The notes under the pieces are model-generated. The model was not told the DNA's origin and did no database searches. It saw nothing but the letters and a program-made list of their open reading frames with translations. The position numbers were made by a program, and so were the translations under genes. A stretch of DNA of 64,000 nucleotides, from NCBI RefSeq assembly GCF_029601685.1, contig NZ_JARRIR010000002.1:62001-126000 (forward strand), given 5' to 3'. Every line of letters begins with the position of its first letter. The stretch's first letter is position 1. Shown here in pieces: positions 49,571 to 58,460 of this stretch. The DNA comes from Metarhizobium sp017305935. GTDB lineage: Bacteria > Pseudomonadota > Alphaproteobacteria > Rhizobiales > Rhizobiaceae.

Positions 49571-50465
49571 GCTTGCGCCCTCCGCCGAATTCCAGATATG
49601 CCCAGGGAACGATGATGATGGCGACCGTGATCAGCATCATGGTCGAGGCGGCAAAGCCCTGCCCCAGGTTCTGGGCGAGGAACATGTAATCGTAGACATA
49701 TTTCGCCGGCACTTCTGAGGCGATGCCCGGCCCGCCGCTGGTCTGGGCGACGACGAGGTCGTAGACCTTGACGATCCCGGAGGCGATGATGACAAGCGTG
49801 GTGACGAAGACGCCGCGCATCATCGGCACGATGATGAACAGGTAAGTCTTCCACGCCGGAATGCCATCGACCCGCGCCGCCTTCCAGATATCCTCGTCAA
49901 TGCCGCGCAATCCCGCCAGCATCAGGCACATGACCAGCCCCGTGCCCTGCCAGAGAGCGGCGATCAGCACACCATAGATGACGATGCTCGACGTATAGAG
50001 CGGATCGAAGGTGAAGGTGCTCCAACCGAGCGAGCGCACCACCGACTGCACCCCGAATTCCGGATTGAGGATCCACTGCCACACAAGCCCGGTGACGATG
50101 AAGGACAGCGCGAAGGGATAAAGGAAGATCGTGCGAAACGTGTTTTCGAAGCGGATCTTCTGGTCCATCAGCACCGCCAGCAGAAAGCCGATGCCGAGGC
50201 TGAAGATCAGCGAAAACACGCCGTAGATCGCCAGATTCTGGATCGACACGATCCAGCGCGGCGCGGCCCAGAGACGCTCATACTGGTCGAAGCCGACAAA
50301 GCTCAGGCGCGGCAGCAATTTGGAATTGGTGAAGGAATAGACCACCGTCCAGACCGTTCCCCCTAAGAAAATGACGAGCGCCGTCAGGATCATGGGGATG
50401 GAAGCGATCTTTGCCGGTATGTTGCGCAGCAACCGGGAGGGCCTGCGCGCGGCGCGCGAGTCCAT
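49563..50465 (-). CDS. Sugar ABC transporter permease (MalF type)
   Basis: The 300-residue protein has six helices (SIPMILTALVIFLGGTVWTV at the first) and the EAA loop (KAARVDGIPAWKTYLFIIVP). The ATG at 50465 follows AGGAGACC and fits the family start. It pairs with the next gene. The 387-bp gap between it and the binding-protein gene holds a mosaic repeat. Confidence 0.92.
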   Translation of the reverse strand: MDSRAARRPSRLLRNIPAKIASIPMILTALVIFLGGTVWTVVYSFTNSKLLPRLSFVGFDQYERLWAAPRWIVSIQNLAIYGVFSLIFSLGIGFLLAVLMDQKIRFENTFRTIFLYPFALSFIVTGLVWQWILNPEFGVQSVVRSLGWSTFTFDPLYTSSIVIYGVLIAALWQGTGLVMCLMLAGLRGIDEDIWKAARVDGIPAWKTYLFIIVPMMRGVFVTTLVIIASGIVKVYDLVVAQTSGGPGIASEVPAKYVYDYMFLAQNLGQGFAASTMMLITVAIIIVPWAYLEFGGGRKRV

Positions 50466-50579
50466 ATGTAGGTCTCCTGTCTTTGAAGGTGGCGCAGGAA
50501 GCGCGGATGAGATTTCAACCGCGATCCGTCTCGCAAACACCTTTCCCGTAACCGGCTAGGCAATCGAATATGGAATGGG

Positions 50580-50745
50580 ACCTTGTCCCAAGCCCCGCCC
50601 TCCCTGTGTGAGGGAGACAGGCAAGCGATAGCGGGATGAGGAGGATGTCGAAGGCAAGAAGGCCAGGCATTCCATGCGCTTCGCATCCCCCTCATTCGGC
50701 CTGTCGGCCACTTTCTCCCCAAGGGGAGAAGGGGTTTTCAGCGCC
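50580..50745. repeat. RIME-like intergenic mosaic element
   Basis: Between the binding-protein and permease genes lies a compact element with two perfect palindromes: CTCCCT-GTGTG-AGGGAG at 50600-50616 and TTCTCCCC-AA-GGGGAGAA at 50713-50730. The surrounding text (CCCCTCATTCGGCCTGTCGG) resembles the rhizobial RIME repeats. As RNA it would fold into two hairpins and could set the expression ratio of the binding protein to the permeases. Confidence 0.65.
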
Positions 50746-50852
50746 CGACGTGCCTCATATTCCATTGCCATGCCGTAACCGGCAGAGGCTGGGCCAAGAA
50801 GAAAACAAACCTTCCGCCTCTTGGCCCAAACACCCCTACGTTTCCGGTCCGA

Positions 50853-52088
50853 TCAATCCGCCGAAGCGATGATATCGACGAAGCGCTTCTGCGCGTCCGC
50901 GACCGTCATCGACGGATTGGCGAAGAATTCGGAGAACAGGTCTTCCTTCTGCTTCTGGCTGTCGGCCGAAAGAAGCTGGTCGGTCCACTGGATGACCTCA
51001 CCCTTCTTGAGGATTTCGAGGCCCTTGCGCATGCAGTCGTTGGCGGTGGCAAGGTCGACGTCCCCGCGCACCGGCAGCGAGCCCTTCTTGAGATTGAAGG
51101 CAACCTGCGTTGCCGGCGCCAGCAGCGTCGAGGCCAGCACTTCCTGCGCCTTGGACTTGGCTTCGTCCTTCAGCAGCGGGAAGTAGAAGGCGTCGCCGCC
51201 AGTGGCGATGACTTCGGTGACGCCGAGACCCGGAAGGCAGGTATAATCGGTGCCGGCCTTCTTGCCGGCCAGCGCGAATTCGCCCTGCGCCCAGTCGCCC
51301 ATGATCTGGCCGCCGGCCTTGCCGGTGATGACCATGTTGGTCGCCTGGTTCCAGTCCTGGACATTGGTGCCCTTGGACATGCGGCGCGCATCCTCGGCGG
51401 CTTTAAAGACCTTGGCGATCTCGGGACCAGCCGCCGCTTCAGCATTCTTTTCGCCGAACACCTTCAGGAAGGTATCCTTGCCGCCGATGGCGAGCATCAG
51501 CACGTCGAAGGCGCCCGACGCCTGCCACGGCTGGCCGCCGATGGCGAGCGGTACGATGCCGGCCTTTTCGAGCGCCGGTGCGGCAGCGACGAACTCATCC
51601 CAGTTCTTCGGCACGTCGACGTCGGCCTTCTTGAAGGCGTCGTTCGACAGCCACAGCCACTGCCAGGAATGGATATTGACCGGCGCGCAATAGATCTTGC
51701 CGTCGATGGTGCAGGAATCCAGCAGGCTTGCCGGCTTGACGATGTCCTTCCACTTCTCCTTGGTGGCGACGTCCGTCAGGTCGCGCATCAACCCTGCCTG
51801 CACCAGCTCCTCCGCCTGGCGGCCGTGGTTGAATTGCGTGGCGCCCATGGGATCGCCGCCGGTGATGCGGCTGATCATGATCGGGCGCGCCGTGCCGCCG
51901 GAGCCGGCGATGGCGCCATCCACCCAATGATTGCCGGTGGCGTCGAAGGCCTTGGCCAGCTCGGCGACGGCCGCGGCCTCGCCGCCCGAGGTCCACCAAT
52001 GGGTGACTTCCAGATCGGTCGCGCTCGCCCCTCCGGCAAGCAGGGCCACGGATGCGGCAAAAGCAGCAGTCAGCAAACGTTGTGTCAC
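50853..52088 (-). CDS. Sugar ABC transporter substrate-binding protein
   Basis: The 411-residue protein starts at the GTG at 52088 after GGGAGGAAC and has a signal peptide (VTQRLLTAAFAASVALLAGG, cleavage near ASA). The mature domain is a CUT1-type solute-binding fold: LEVTHWWTSGGEAAAVAELA, then MGATQFNHGRQAEELVQAG and ITGKAGGQIMGDWAQGEFAL. It delivers sugar to the permeases below. It is the first gene of the operon; the ligand is probably a mannoside or manno-oligosaccharide, inferred from the beta-mannosidase in the same operon. Confidence 0.93.
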   Translation of the reverse strand: MTQRLLTAAFAASVALLAGGASATDLEVTHWWTSGGEAAAVAELAKAFDATGNHWVDGAIAGSGGTARPIMISRITGGDPMGATQFNHGRQAEELVQAGLMRDLTDVATKEKWKDIVKPASLLDSCTIDGKIYCAPVNIHSWQWLWLSNDAFKKADVDVPKNWDEFVAAAPALEKAGIVPLAIGGQPWQASGAFDVLMLAIGGKDTFLKVFGEKNAEAAAGPEIAKVFKAAEDARRMSKGTNVQDWNQATNMVITGKAGGQIMGDWAQGEFALAGKKAGTDYTCLPGLGVTEVIATGGDAFYFPLLKDEAKSKAQEVLASTLLAPATQVAFNLKKGSLPVRGDVDLATANDCMRKGLEILKKGEVIQWTDQLLSADSQKQKEDLFSEFFANPSMTVADAQKRFVDIIASAD

Positions 52089-52108
52089 GAGTTCCTCCCT
52101 CACTGTAA

Positions 52109-52432
52109 CGTTTCCGTAAAAAAGTTATCGCAAACGAAACCTTTCTGCAACAGCCAACCGCCGCGAAATTCACAGGCGCTCAAAATGCAATCATAAGACG
52201 CATTTTGAAATGGTGAAAATTCATCCCAAATAGATGCAAAAGCGTTGGATTTGTCAAATTTCCTGCAATAACCACGCCAACTTAATCGAATTTCCTGGCT
52301 CGTAGGCCTTCAACTTCGCACCTGCAACCCTCCGTCGCCCCTCGCCTGTGGATACCGGCACGTCTATTTAAAATTGTCGGCGCGCCGCCGTTCTTTTCTG
52401 TTTTCCAAACGAGCGAGAAACTGTATCGTTTC
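52109..52432. promoter_or_regulatory. Divergent promoter region with LacI-like operator sites
   Basis: The 405-bp gap between the binding-protein gene (minus) and the LacI-type gene (plus) holds GAAAC-TGTATC-GTTTC at 52417-52432, a perfect 5-bp palindrome, and related half-sites CGTTTC (52109-52114) and CGAAAC (52135-52140) just upstream of the operon start. Shared G/AAAC and GTTTC half-sites on both sides suggest that one LacI-type repressor controls both genes. The rest of the gap is AT-rich and empty of genes. Confidence 0.5.
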
Positions 52433-52493
52433 AGTAAGCGGGATGATGCGGAGGAGACGCTTTTCTTCGGCTCCCGCTTGAGGCAGTGCAAAC

Positions 52494-53555
52494 GTGGAAG
52501 ACGGCAACGGGAACGGCAGGCCCATGGACAGCGAGAAAAAACGCGGCGGCGGGGAGAACCCGGGACCGGAGCGCCCGACCCTGAAGACGATTGCCTTCAT
52601 GACCGGCCTCGGCGTGACCACGGTGTCACGGGCGCTGAAGGACGCGCCCGATATCGGCGCGGAAACCAAGGAGCGGGTGCGCATGGTGGCGCGCCAGCTC
52701 GGCTACCAGCCAAACCGCGCCGGCGTGCGCCTGCGCACCGGCAAGACCAATGTCATCGCGCTGGTGCTGTCCATCGACGAGGAGATCATGGGCTTTACCA
52801 GCCAGATGGTCTTCGGCATTTCAGAGGTGCTGAACGGCACGCCCTATCACCTGGTCGTCACGCCGCATTCGCACAATCGCGACCCGATGGTGCCGGTGCG
52901 TTATATCCTCGACACCGGTTCGGCCGATGGCGTCATCATCTCGCGCATCGAGCCGGACGATGCGCGCGTGCGCCTCATGCATGAGCGCAACATGCCCTTC
53001 GCCACCCATGGCCGCAGCGATATGGGCATCGTCCATCCCTATCACGATTTCGACAACGAGGCTTTCGCCTACCAGGCGGTGCGCCATCTGGTGGAGCGCG
53101 GGCGCCGGCGCATCGCGCTGTTGCAGCCGCCGAGTCGCCTCTCCTTCTACACCCATACCCGCATCGGCTTTCAGACCGGCCTGCATGATTTCGGTGCCGA
53201 GGAAGTGCCGCTGCGCGTCACTATCGACACGGCGCTCAACGAGATCCGCGATGCGGTCGAGATGCTGATGCGCTCGCCGAACCCGCCTGACGGCATCGTC
53301 TCCTCGGCCGGCAGCGGCGCCATCGCCATCAATGCCGGCATCGAGGCGGCCGGCAAGCGGCTGGGCGTCGATATCGACATGGTCTCGAAACAATCCTCGG
53401 CGATCCTCAACTGGATCCGCCCGGAAATCATCACCATCGACGAAGACGTGCGCCTCGCCGGCAAGGAACTGGCCAAGGCCGTCATCGCCCGCATCGAGGG
53501 CCGCCCGCCCGAGGAACTGCAAAGCCTTAGCGGCCCCGAATGGCCGCAGTCCTGA
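52494..53555 (+). CDS. LacI-family transcriptional regulator of the mannoside operon
   Basis: The 353-residue protein has an N-terminal LacI helix-turn-helix (PTLKTIAFMTGLGVTTVSRALKD, then LGYQPNRAGVRLRTGKTNVI) and a periplasmic-binding-protein-like effector domain. A GTG at 52494 is used here; an ATG at 52524 is an equally good start. It is divergent from the sugar operon, whose product or substrate is the likely inducer. A strong bidirectional terminator separates it from the convergent gnd gene. Confidence 0.9.
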   Translation: MEDGNGNGRPMDSEKKRGGGENPGPERPTLKTIAFMTGLGVTTVSRALKDAPDIGAETKERVRMVARQLGYQPNRAGVRLRTGKTNVIALVLSIDEEIMGFTSQMVFGISEVLNGTPYHLVVTPHSHNRDPMVPVRYILDTGSADGVIISRIEPDDARVRLMHERNMPFATHGRSDMGIVHPYHDFDNEAFAYQAVRHLVERGRRRIALLQPPSRLSFYTHTRIGFQTGLHDFGAEEVPLRVTIDTALNEIRDAVEMLMRSPNPPDGIVSSAGSGAIAINAGIEAAGKRLGVDIDMVSKQSSAILNWIRPEIITIDEDVRLAGKELAKAVIARIEGRPPEELQSLSGPEWPQS

Positions 53556-53578
53556 AGCAGCTCTTTCGAAACGAAAAA

Positions 53579-53610
53579 GCCCGCCGCGAAATTCTCGCGG
53601 CGGGCTTTTT
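53579..53610. terminator. Bidirectional terminator between lacI-type gene and gnd
   Basis: GCCCGCCGCGA and TCGCGGCGGGC form an 11-bp perfect stem with a 5-nt loop, with five A before and five T after, so it terminates on both strands. Confidence 0.93.
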
Positions 53611-53627
53611 CAATCCATGGAAAAATC

Positions 53628-55064
53628 TCAGCGCTCAGCGCCGGCGCCACTGCCCCAGGGGCCATGATGGGAATCGGCGCCGTCGAGGCGGTCGAAACCA
53701 TGGGCGCCGAAGAAATCGCGCTGCGCCTGGACGAGGTTCGCCGTGCCGCGGCCGCGACGATAGGCATCGAAATAACCCAGCGCCGAGGCCAGCGCCGGCA
53801 CCGGCAGGCCGCCGAGCACCGCATAGGAGACGGCGCGGCGCAGCGCCCCATCGGTTTCCTTGACCATCGCCGAGAAGGCCGGCGTCACGATCAGGTTGGC
53901 GACATGCGGGTCTTTGGTGAAGGCCGAGGTGATCTCATCGAGGAACTGCGAACGGATGATGCAGCCGGCGCGCCAGATCTTGGCAATGGTCGGCATCGGC
54001 AGGTTCCAGTTGAACTCCTTCGAGGCAGCGGCCATGACCGCGAAGCCTTGCGCATAAGCGCCGATCTTCGCGGCCAGCAGCGCGCTTTCGAGATCGGCGA
54101 TGAAGGCCTTGCGGTCGGCAATGGCCGGCGGGGTCGCGGCCGGCAGGCCGAGGATCTTTTCGGCCGCTTCACGCTCGCTTTTCTGCGAAGACAGGATGCG
54201 CGCCGCGACGGCCGCCTCGATGGCGGTTGCCGCGACACCCATGTTCTGCGCCTCGATCACCGACCATTTGCCGGTGCCCTTCTGGCCGGCCTGGTCGAGG
54301 ATCATGTCGACCATCGGCCCGCCGGAGATCGGGTCGCTGGCGCGCAGCACCTTCTCGGTGATCTCGATCAGGTAGGAATTCAGCCGGCCCTTGTTCCACG
54401 CACCAAAAACGTCGGCGATTTCGACGGCGCTCATCTTCAACCCGTCGCGCAGGATGCCGTAGATTTCGGCGATCATCTGCATGTCGGCATATTCGATGCC
54501 GTTATGGATCGTCTTGACGAAATGGCCGGCACCGTTTTCGCCGAGCCAGTCGACGCAGGGCTCGCCATTATACTTGGCGGCAATCGAGGTCAGCACCGGC
54601 TTGACGCGCTCCCAGCTTTCCTCGGTGCCACCGACCATGATCGACGGACCATGGCGCGCGCCCTCCTCGCCGCCGGAAACGCCCATGCCGATAAAGGTCA
54701 GGCCGCTGTCTTTCAGAGTGTCGAAGCGGCGCATCGTATCGCGGAAATTGGCATTGCCCGCGTCGATCATGATGTCGCCCTTCGAGAGATAGGGCTTCAA
54801 ATGCTCCATCTGCTGGTCGACGGCGTCGCCTGCCTTGATCATGATGATGATCGGCCGCGGCGGACGAATCGCCGCAACGAATTCCTCGATCGTCTTGCAG
54901 GGAATGATCTGGCTGCGCAGATCGCCGGCGCTGGCAACGAACTCGTCGGTCTTCTCCGGCGTCCGGTTGAAAACGGCGATCTTGTTGCCCTTCTCCGCGA
55001 TGTTGAGCGCGAGATTCGAGCCCATCACACCGAGCCCGATCAATCCGATTTCTGCTTGTTCCAC
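53628..55064 (-). CDS. gnd: 6-phosphogluconate dehydrogenase (decarboxylating)
   Basis: The 478-residue enzyme makes ribulose 5-phosphate, CO2 and NADPH in the oxidative pentose phosphate pathway. Visible are the NADP fold (IGLIGLGVMGSNLALNIAEK), the substrate site IGMGVSGGEEGARHGPSIMV and ENGAGHFVKTIHNGIEYADM with catalytic Lys/Asn, and the C-terminal helical part with YFDAYRRGRGTANLVQAQRD. Length is normal for the dimeric form. It is monocistronic. Confidence 0.97.
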   Translation of the reverse strand: MEQAEIGLIGLGVMGSNLALNIAEKGNKIAVFNRTPEKTDEFVASAGDLRSQIIPCKTIEEFVAAIRPPRPIIIMIKAGDAVDQQMEHLKPYLSKGDIMIDAGNANFRDTMRRFDTLKDSGLTFIGMGVSGGEEGARHGPSIMVGGTEESWERVKPVLTSIAAKYNGEPCVDWLGENGAGHFVKTIHNGIEYADMQMIAEIYGILRDGLKMSAVEIADVFGAWNKGRLNSYLIEITEKVLRASDPISGGPMVDMILDQAGQKGTGKWSVIEAQNMGVAATAIEAAVAARILSSQKSEREAAEKILGLPAATPPAIADRKAFIADLESALLAAKIGAYAQGFAVMAAASKEFNWNLPMPTIAKIWRAGCIIRSQFLDEITSAFTKDPHVANLIVTPAFSAMVKETDGALRRAVSYAVLGGLPVPALASALGYFDAYRRGRGTANLVQAQRDFFGAHGFDRLDGADSHHGPWGSGAGAER

Positions 55065-55198
55065 GACGGCCTCCGGTCAATATAGTATGGCTTCACATTG
55101 CCCGTTGTTGTGGCATCCAAATCCGCTATCGGCAAGGCGCAATGGTTCAAACCGATTGAATTTCACAATTTGCCGATCAAATCTTCAGGAGCAAGGTG

Positions 55199-55609
55199 AT
55201 GTCGACATATCCGGCCCACATCGTCCATCTCTCCATCGACCGCCCATGGAACGAGGTTTATCGCTTTGCAGCCGATCCCCTGAGGATGCCGCGCTGGGCG
55301 ACCGGTCTCGGCGCCGGCATCCGGCGGAGCGGCGAAGACTGGGTGGTGGATGGCGGACCGATCGGCGAGGTGCGGGTGCGTTTCGCCATCGACAACGCCT
55401 TCGGCGTCATAGACCATGCCGTGACGCTGCCGGACGGGACAATGGTTCACAACGCCTTGCGCATCGTCCCGAACGGCGACGGCGCGGAAGCGATGTTCAT
55501 GCTTCTGAAGTTGCCCGGCACTGACGATACCGCCTTCGAGGCCGATGCGCGCAATGTGATGGCCGATCTGAAACGGCTGAAGGAATTGCTGGAAGCCGGC
55601 GCGAACTGA
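55199..55609 (+). CDS. SRPBCC (polyketide cyclase-like) family protein
   Basis: The 136-residue protein reads as a START/SRPBCC helix-grip fold: IVHLSIDRPWNEVYRFAADP at the N terminus, then GEVRVRFAIDNAFGVIDHAV, EAMFMLLKLPG and a long C-terminal helix (VMADLKRLKELLEAGAN). Such proteins bind hydrophobic ligands. A GTG three bases upstream is an alternative start. The function is unknown. It converges on the PAS protein gene, 4 bp away. Confidence 0.82.
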   Translation: MSTYPAHIVHLSIDRPWNEVYRFAADPLRMPRWATGLGAGIRRSGEDWVVDGGPIGEVRVRFAIDNAFGVIDHAVTLPDGTMVHNALRIVPNGDGAEAMFMLLKLPGTDDTAFEADARNVMADLKRLKELLEAGAN

Positions 55610-55612
55610 TAC

Positions 55613-56314
55613 TCAACTCGCCAGCGACCGCGTCTCGTTGACGACCAGCAGCGCGCCGAGTATGCCGTCGCCTTCCCCGCGCAGCGGCGTCGTCCGTCCG
55701 ATGACCAGCAAGCCGCCATTCTTACTGACCGTATAGCAAAAACAGCGCTCCTCGCCCCGGAAACACAGGGCCAGATCGTCGCGCAGCCCGCTCTCGAAAC
55801 ATTCCTCGCCGACGATCTCGGCGATATGACAGCCGACGAGTTCGACCGGCTTGCATCGGAAAGGTTTCGCATACGCCCGGTTGGCATAGAGAACCCGGCA
55901 ATCGCAGGTCAGCACCGCGACCCGTTCGGAAAGGCTGTCGAGCAGCATGTCGCTGAACAACCGCCCCGGCGCGATCGCATTCGGCACGCCGGCCGCTGCC
56001 GACGCATGCGCGCCATTTTCTTCAGCGTGGTAACGGTCGATGAGAGTCGACAGTGCGTTCGCATGGCGAAGCACGCTGGCCCTGTCCTCCGCCTCCTCCC
56101 GGATCAGCGTGTTGACAAAACCCAATTGCCGGCGGATTCCGGCCGATGTCTCCGCCCGGTGGTCCACAATGGCATGGATCAGCGGTTCGATCTCGCGGTC
56201 CAGAATGGCGACTAGCGCGTCGTCACCGAGGAAAACGGCGCGCCGCAACTGCGCCGTCTTCGTATCGAAAGCCTCCAAAAGCGACAAAAGCTCCATTTCG
56301 GCTTTCTCAGGCAT
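55613..56314 (-). CDS. PAS-domain protein with N-terminal helical module (copy 1)
   Basis: The 233-residue protein has a helical N-terminal half of about 95 residues (LLEAFDTKTAQLRRAVFLGD, and EEAEDRASVLRHANALSTLI) and a C-terminal PAS domain (SDMLLDSLSERVAVLTCDCR, VLYANRAYAKPFRCKPVELV). There is no output domain, HTH or membrane segment. It shares the same layout and the EAEDR-x2-VLRHA motif with the gene upstream. The PAS part has three Cys, which might be redox-sensitive. It is probably a signalling adaptor; the partner is unknown. Confidence 0.75.
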   Translation of the reverse strand: MPEKAEMELLSLLEAFDTKTAQLRRAVFLGDDALVAILDREIEPLIHAIVDHRAETSAGIRRQLGFVNTLIREEAEDRASVLRHANALSTLIDRYHAEENGAHASAAAGVPNAIAPGRLFSDMLLDSLSERVAVLTCDCRVLYANRAYAKPFRCKPVELVGCHIAEIVGEECFESGLRDDLALCFRGEERCFCYTVSKNGGLLVIGRTTPLRGEGDGILGALLVVNETRSLAS

Positions 56315-56431
56315 GGGTAGCACTCAAGTTATGCACGGCGACGTAGAAGACGTGCTGCACTTTCGATCCGGCGATGACGTCATCCATAACCAATCGAGTC
56401 TTTAGCGACAAGTATTGAGGGAACAGGCAAC

Positions 56432-56465
56432 TGTGCCAAAATTGCACAATGTCAATTTTGGCACA
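56432..56465. promoter_or_regulatory. Perfect 13-bp inverted repeat between the two PAS genes
   Basis: TGTGCCAAAATTG (56432-56444) and CAATTTTGGCACA (56453-56465) are perfect reverse complements around an 8-nt spacer. It lies about 120 bp upstream of copy 1 and about 110 bp after copy 2, in an AT-rich gap of 258 bp. It is too AT-rich in the stem and lacks a T tract on either side, so an operator is more likely than a terminator. Confidence 0.6.
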
Positions 56466-56572
56466 ACAAAACCCCTGAAAACCTTGGGGCCTTCGTTGCG
56501 GAATTACAAAATCGGGACAACCCGTATGGGAAAAATCGGCTTTTCCATGTGACCCGGGCTGTCAGCGCCGCA

Positions 56573-57295
56573 TCAGGCGGCGCGATTCCCCGGCTGGCGA
56601 CGGTCGGCGATCTCTTCCATCAGCACCAGTGCGCCGATCACCCGTGAGGACGGCGAGCGATAGGGCGACAGGCGGCACCGCAGCACGCGCGTTCGCTCAC
56701 CGACTGCTTCGGCAAAGGTATAGTCGACGGTCTCGCCGAGGAAGGTATTGTCCAGCCTCTCCTTGAAACCCTGCGAGAAACGGTGCAGACCGATGACTTC
56801 GCCGATATGCACGCCGTTTAGTTCCTCCGGCCGCCGGTCCCAACTGCGCGCATCGTTTTCATTGCAGTAGAGATAGCGATAATCGGTGGAAATCACGCAG
56901 ACACGATTCGGCAGGCGATCCAGCATGGTGATGTCGAGCAGGCCGCGTTCGGCACGGCTGCGAGAGGTCACCGTTACCGGCGCGGCGTCCACGACATGAT
57001 GGTAAAGATCGCTGATCGGGCGCGGGCGCAGATGACGCTCGACAATGCGTTGCAGATTGTCGGCATGGCGCAGCACGCAGGAGCGATCTTCGGCCTCGAC
57101 CTTCAGCAATTCGATGGCAAGGCCCACTTGCATCTGCACTTCGATGGCGTTGGTCGCCTTATGCTCGAAAATCGCCTCCAGCAAGGATTCAACATCCCGA
57201 TCGATTCCGCCCAGCATCTGCTCGTCGCCAGCGGCGACGGCGCGCTTCAAACGCGCATACCGGGTCCAAAAAAGATCGATCAAGTCCTTCAACAT
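56573..57295 (-). CDS. PAS-domain protein with N-terminal helical module (copy 2)
   Basis: The 240-residue protein has the same plan as its neighbour: helical head (FWTRYARLKRAVAAGDEQML, then VEAEDRSCVLRHADNLQRIV) and a PAS domain (LDITMLDRLPNRVCVISTDY, RYLYCNENDARSWDRRPEEL). The PAS N-Cys and Trp positions differ from copy 1, so the two may see different signals. No output domain is present. It is the first of the two and is preceded by a gap of about 230 bp downstream of lpxXL. Confidence 0.75.
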   Translation of the reverse strand: MLKDLIDLFWTRYARLKRAVAAGDEQMLGGIDRDVESLLEAIFEHKATNAIEVQMQVGLAIELLKVEAEDRSCVLRHADNLQRIVERHLRPRPISDLYHHVVDAAPVTVTSRSRAERGLLDITMLDRLPNRVCVISTDYRYLYCNENDARSWDRRPEELNGVHIGEVIGLHRFSQGFKERLDNTFLGETVDYTFAEAVGERTRVLRCRLSPYRSPSSRVIGALVLMEEIADRRQPGNRAA

Positions 57296-57526
57296 CGGCT
57301 CTCCTGCCTATTTCCCGCAACGCCCCACAAGCGTCCGAACTTCAACGCGCACGCATGTCCAGACGGGCCCTACCCTCAAGGCACCCGCTTGCGACATCCC
57401 ATCCGCGCGACGGGAGCGACACTCTAAGACACGCGCGACCGCGTTCAATTGCAGGATATTGCAGGCTCAAACTTGGGCGAAGCTGGGCGGTTTTGCCCAG
57501 ATATGAGCAATTGACCAAACAAACCG

Positions 57527-58450
57527 TCAGAGCGTGTGCTTGATGTTCCAGCGATCATGATACCACAACCATTGGTCGGGGTATTCCCGCACCCAGGCCT
57601 CGACCCGATCGTTGAGAAGCTGGGCGGTGGCCGTCACGTCGAGACGCCCCTTTTCGTCGCGCGGCAGCGTGATCGCGGGTTCCAGTTCCAGCCGGTAGCG
57701 GTTGCCGGGCAGGCGGATGCAGCGGGCGGGATAGACCTCGCAGCCGAACTGCCGCACCAGCTTGGCGAGCAGCGGATTGGTCTGTACCGGCTGCCCGAAG
57801 AACCGCGTCTCGACGCCGCGCGTGAATTTCTGGTCGACAAGCACGCCGACGCTGCCGCCCGCCTCCAGCGTCCGCGCCAGCGCAAAGGACGAGCCGGCAT
57901 GCGACGGCACCAGATGGCCCATGCGGGCAGCGCGGAACTGAAACACCTTTTCGGCGATATATGGATTGTTCGGCGGCCGGAACAACACGGTCACGTCGAC
58001 GCCGAAGGCAGCGCCGGCCACCGGCAGCAGCTCGAAATTCGCCGTATGCGCCGTGAAGACGATGAAGGGTCGCGGATTGTCGCGCAGATCCATGAAGATC
58101 GGAATGCCCGAGACCTCGACACGGCCCGGCTTGTCCTGTGCCGGATCGAAATCGAAAAGCTGGTCGAGGAAGACATATTCCGCCGCCAGCCGCCCCATAT
58201 TGCCCCAGCTATTGAGGGCAATGGTTTCGATTTCCGCCTCGGATTTCTCCGGAAAGGCATTGCGCAGGTTGCGCAACATCAGCTTGTGGCGGCGCAGGCG
58301 CGGCCCGATGGCCCGCGTCAGCCGGTCGGCGAAATTGATCGCCGTATCGGCCGGCAGCAGTTTCAGGATGTTGAGAAACCCGAAGGCGAGCTGCGCCACC
58401 AGCCATTGCCGGAAGTTGCGAAAGCCCAGGACGAGCCGGGTGATGACCAT
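57527..58450 (-). CDS. lpxXL: Lipid A very-long-chain acyltransferase LpxXL
   Basis: The 307-residue inner-membrane enzyme belongs to the LpxL/HtrB family, with the H-x4-D/E active site in FTAHTANFELLP, the N-terminal hydrophobic helix (QLAFGFLNILKLLPADTAIN) and PDQWLWYHDRWN at the C terminus. LpxXL moves the 27-hydroxyoctacosanoyl (C28) chain from AcpXL to lipid A. The ATG at 58450 is chosen because it begins MVITRLVLGFRNFRQWLVAQ as in relatives. It is the last gene of the acpXL cluster, 10 bp after adh2XL. Confidence 0.94.
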   Translation of the reverse strand: MVITRLVLGFRNFRQWLVAQLAFGFLNILKLLPADTAINFADRLTRAIGPRLRRHKLMLRNLRNAFPEKSEAEIETIALNSWGNMGRLAAEYVFLDQLFDFDPAQDKPGRVEVSGIPIFMDLRDNPRPFIVFTAHTANFELLPVAGAAFGVDVTVLFRPPNNPYIAEKVFQFRAARMGHLVPSHAGSSFALARTLEAGGSVGVLVDQKFTRGVETRFFGQPVQTNPLLAKLVRQFGCEVYPARCIRLPGNRYRLELEPAITLPRDEKGRLDVTATAQLLNDRVEAWVREYPDQWLWYHDRWNIKHTL

Positions 58451-58460
58451 CCGCACTGAA

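Noticed and set aside
53664..55085. Plus-strand frame of 473 codons opposite gnd
   Set aside because: 6-phosphogluconate dehydrogenase is fully recognisable on the minus strand; the antisense frame shows no family.
56432..56465. Sigma-54 promoter (TGGCAC...TTGC)
   Set aside because: TGGCAC is present on both strands because of the palindrome, but neither copy has TTGC at the required five-base spacing.
57482..57500. Terminator of lpxXL (CTGGGC...GCCCAG)
   Set aside because: The stem is only 6 bp and no T tract follows on the minus strand, so I did not list it.
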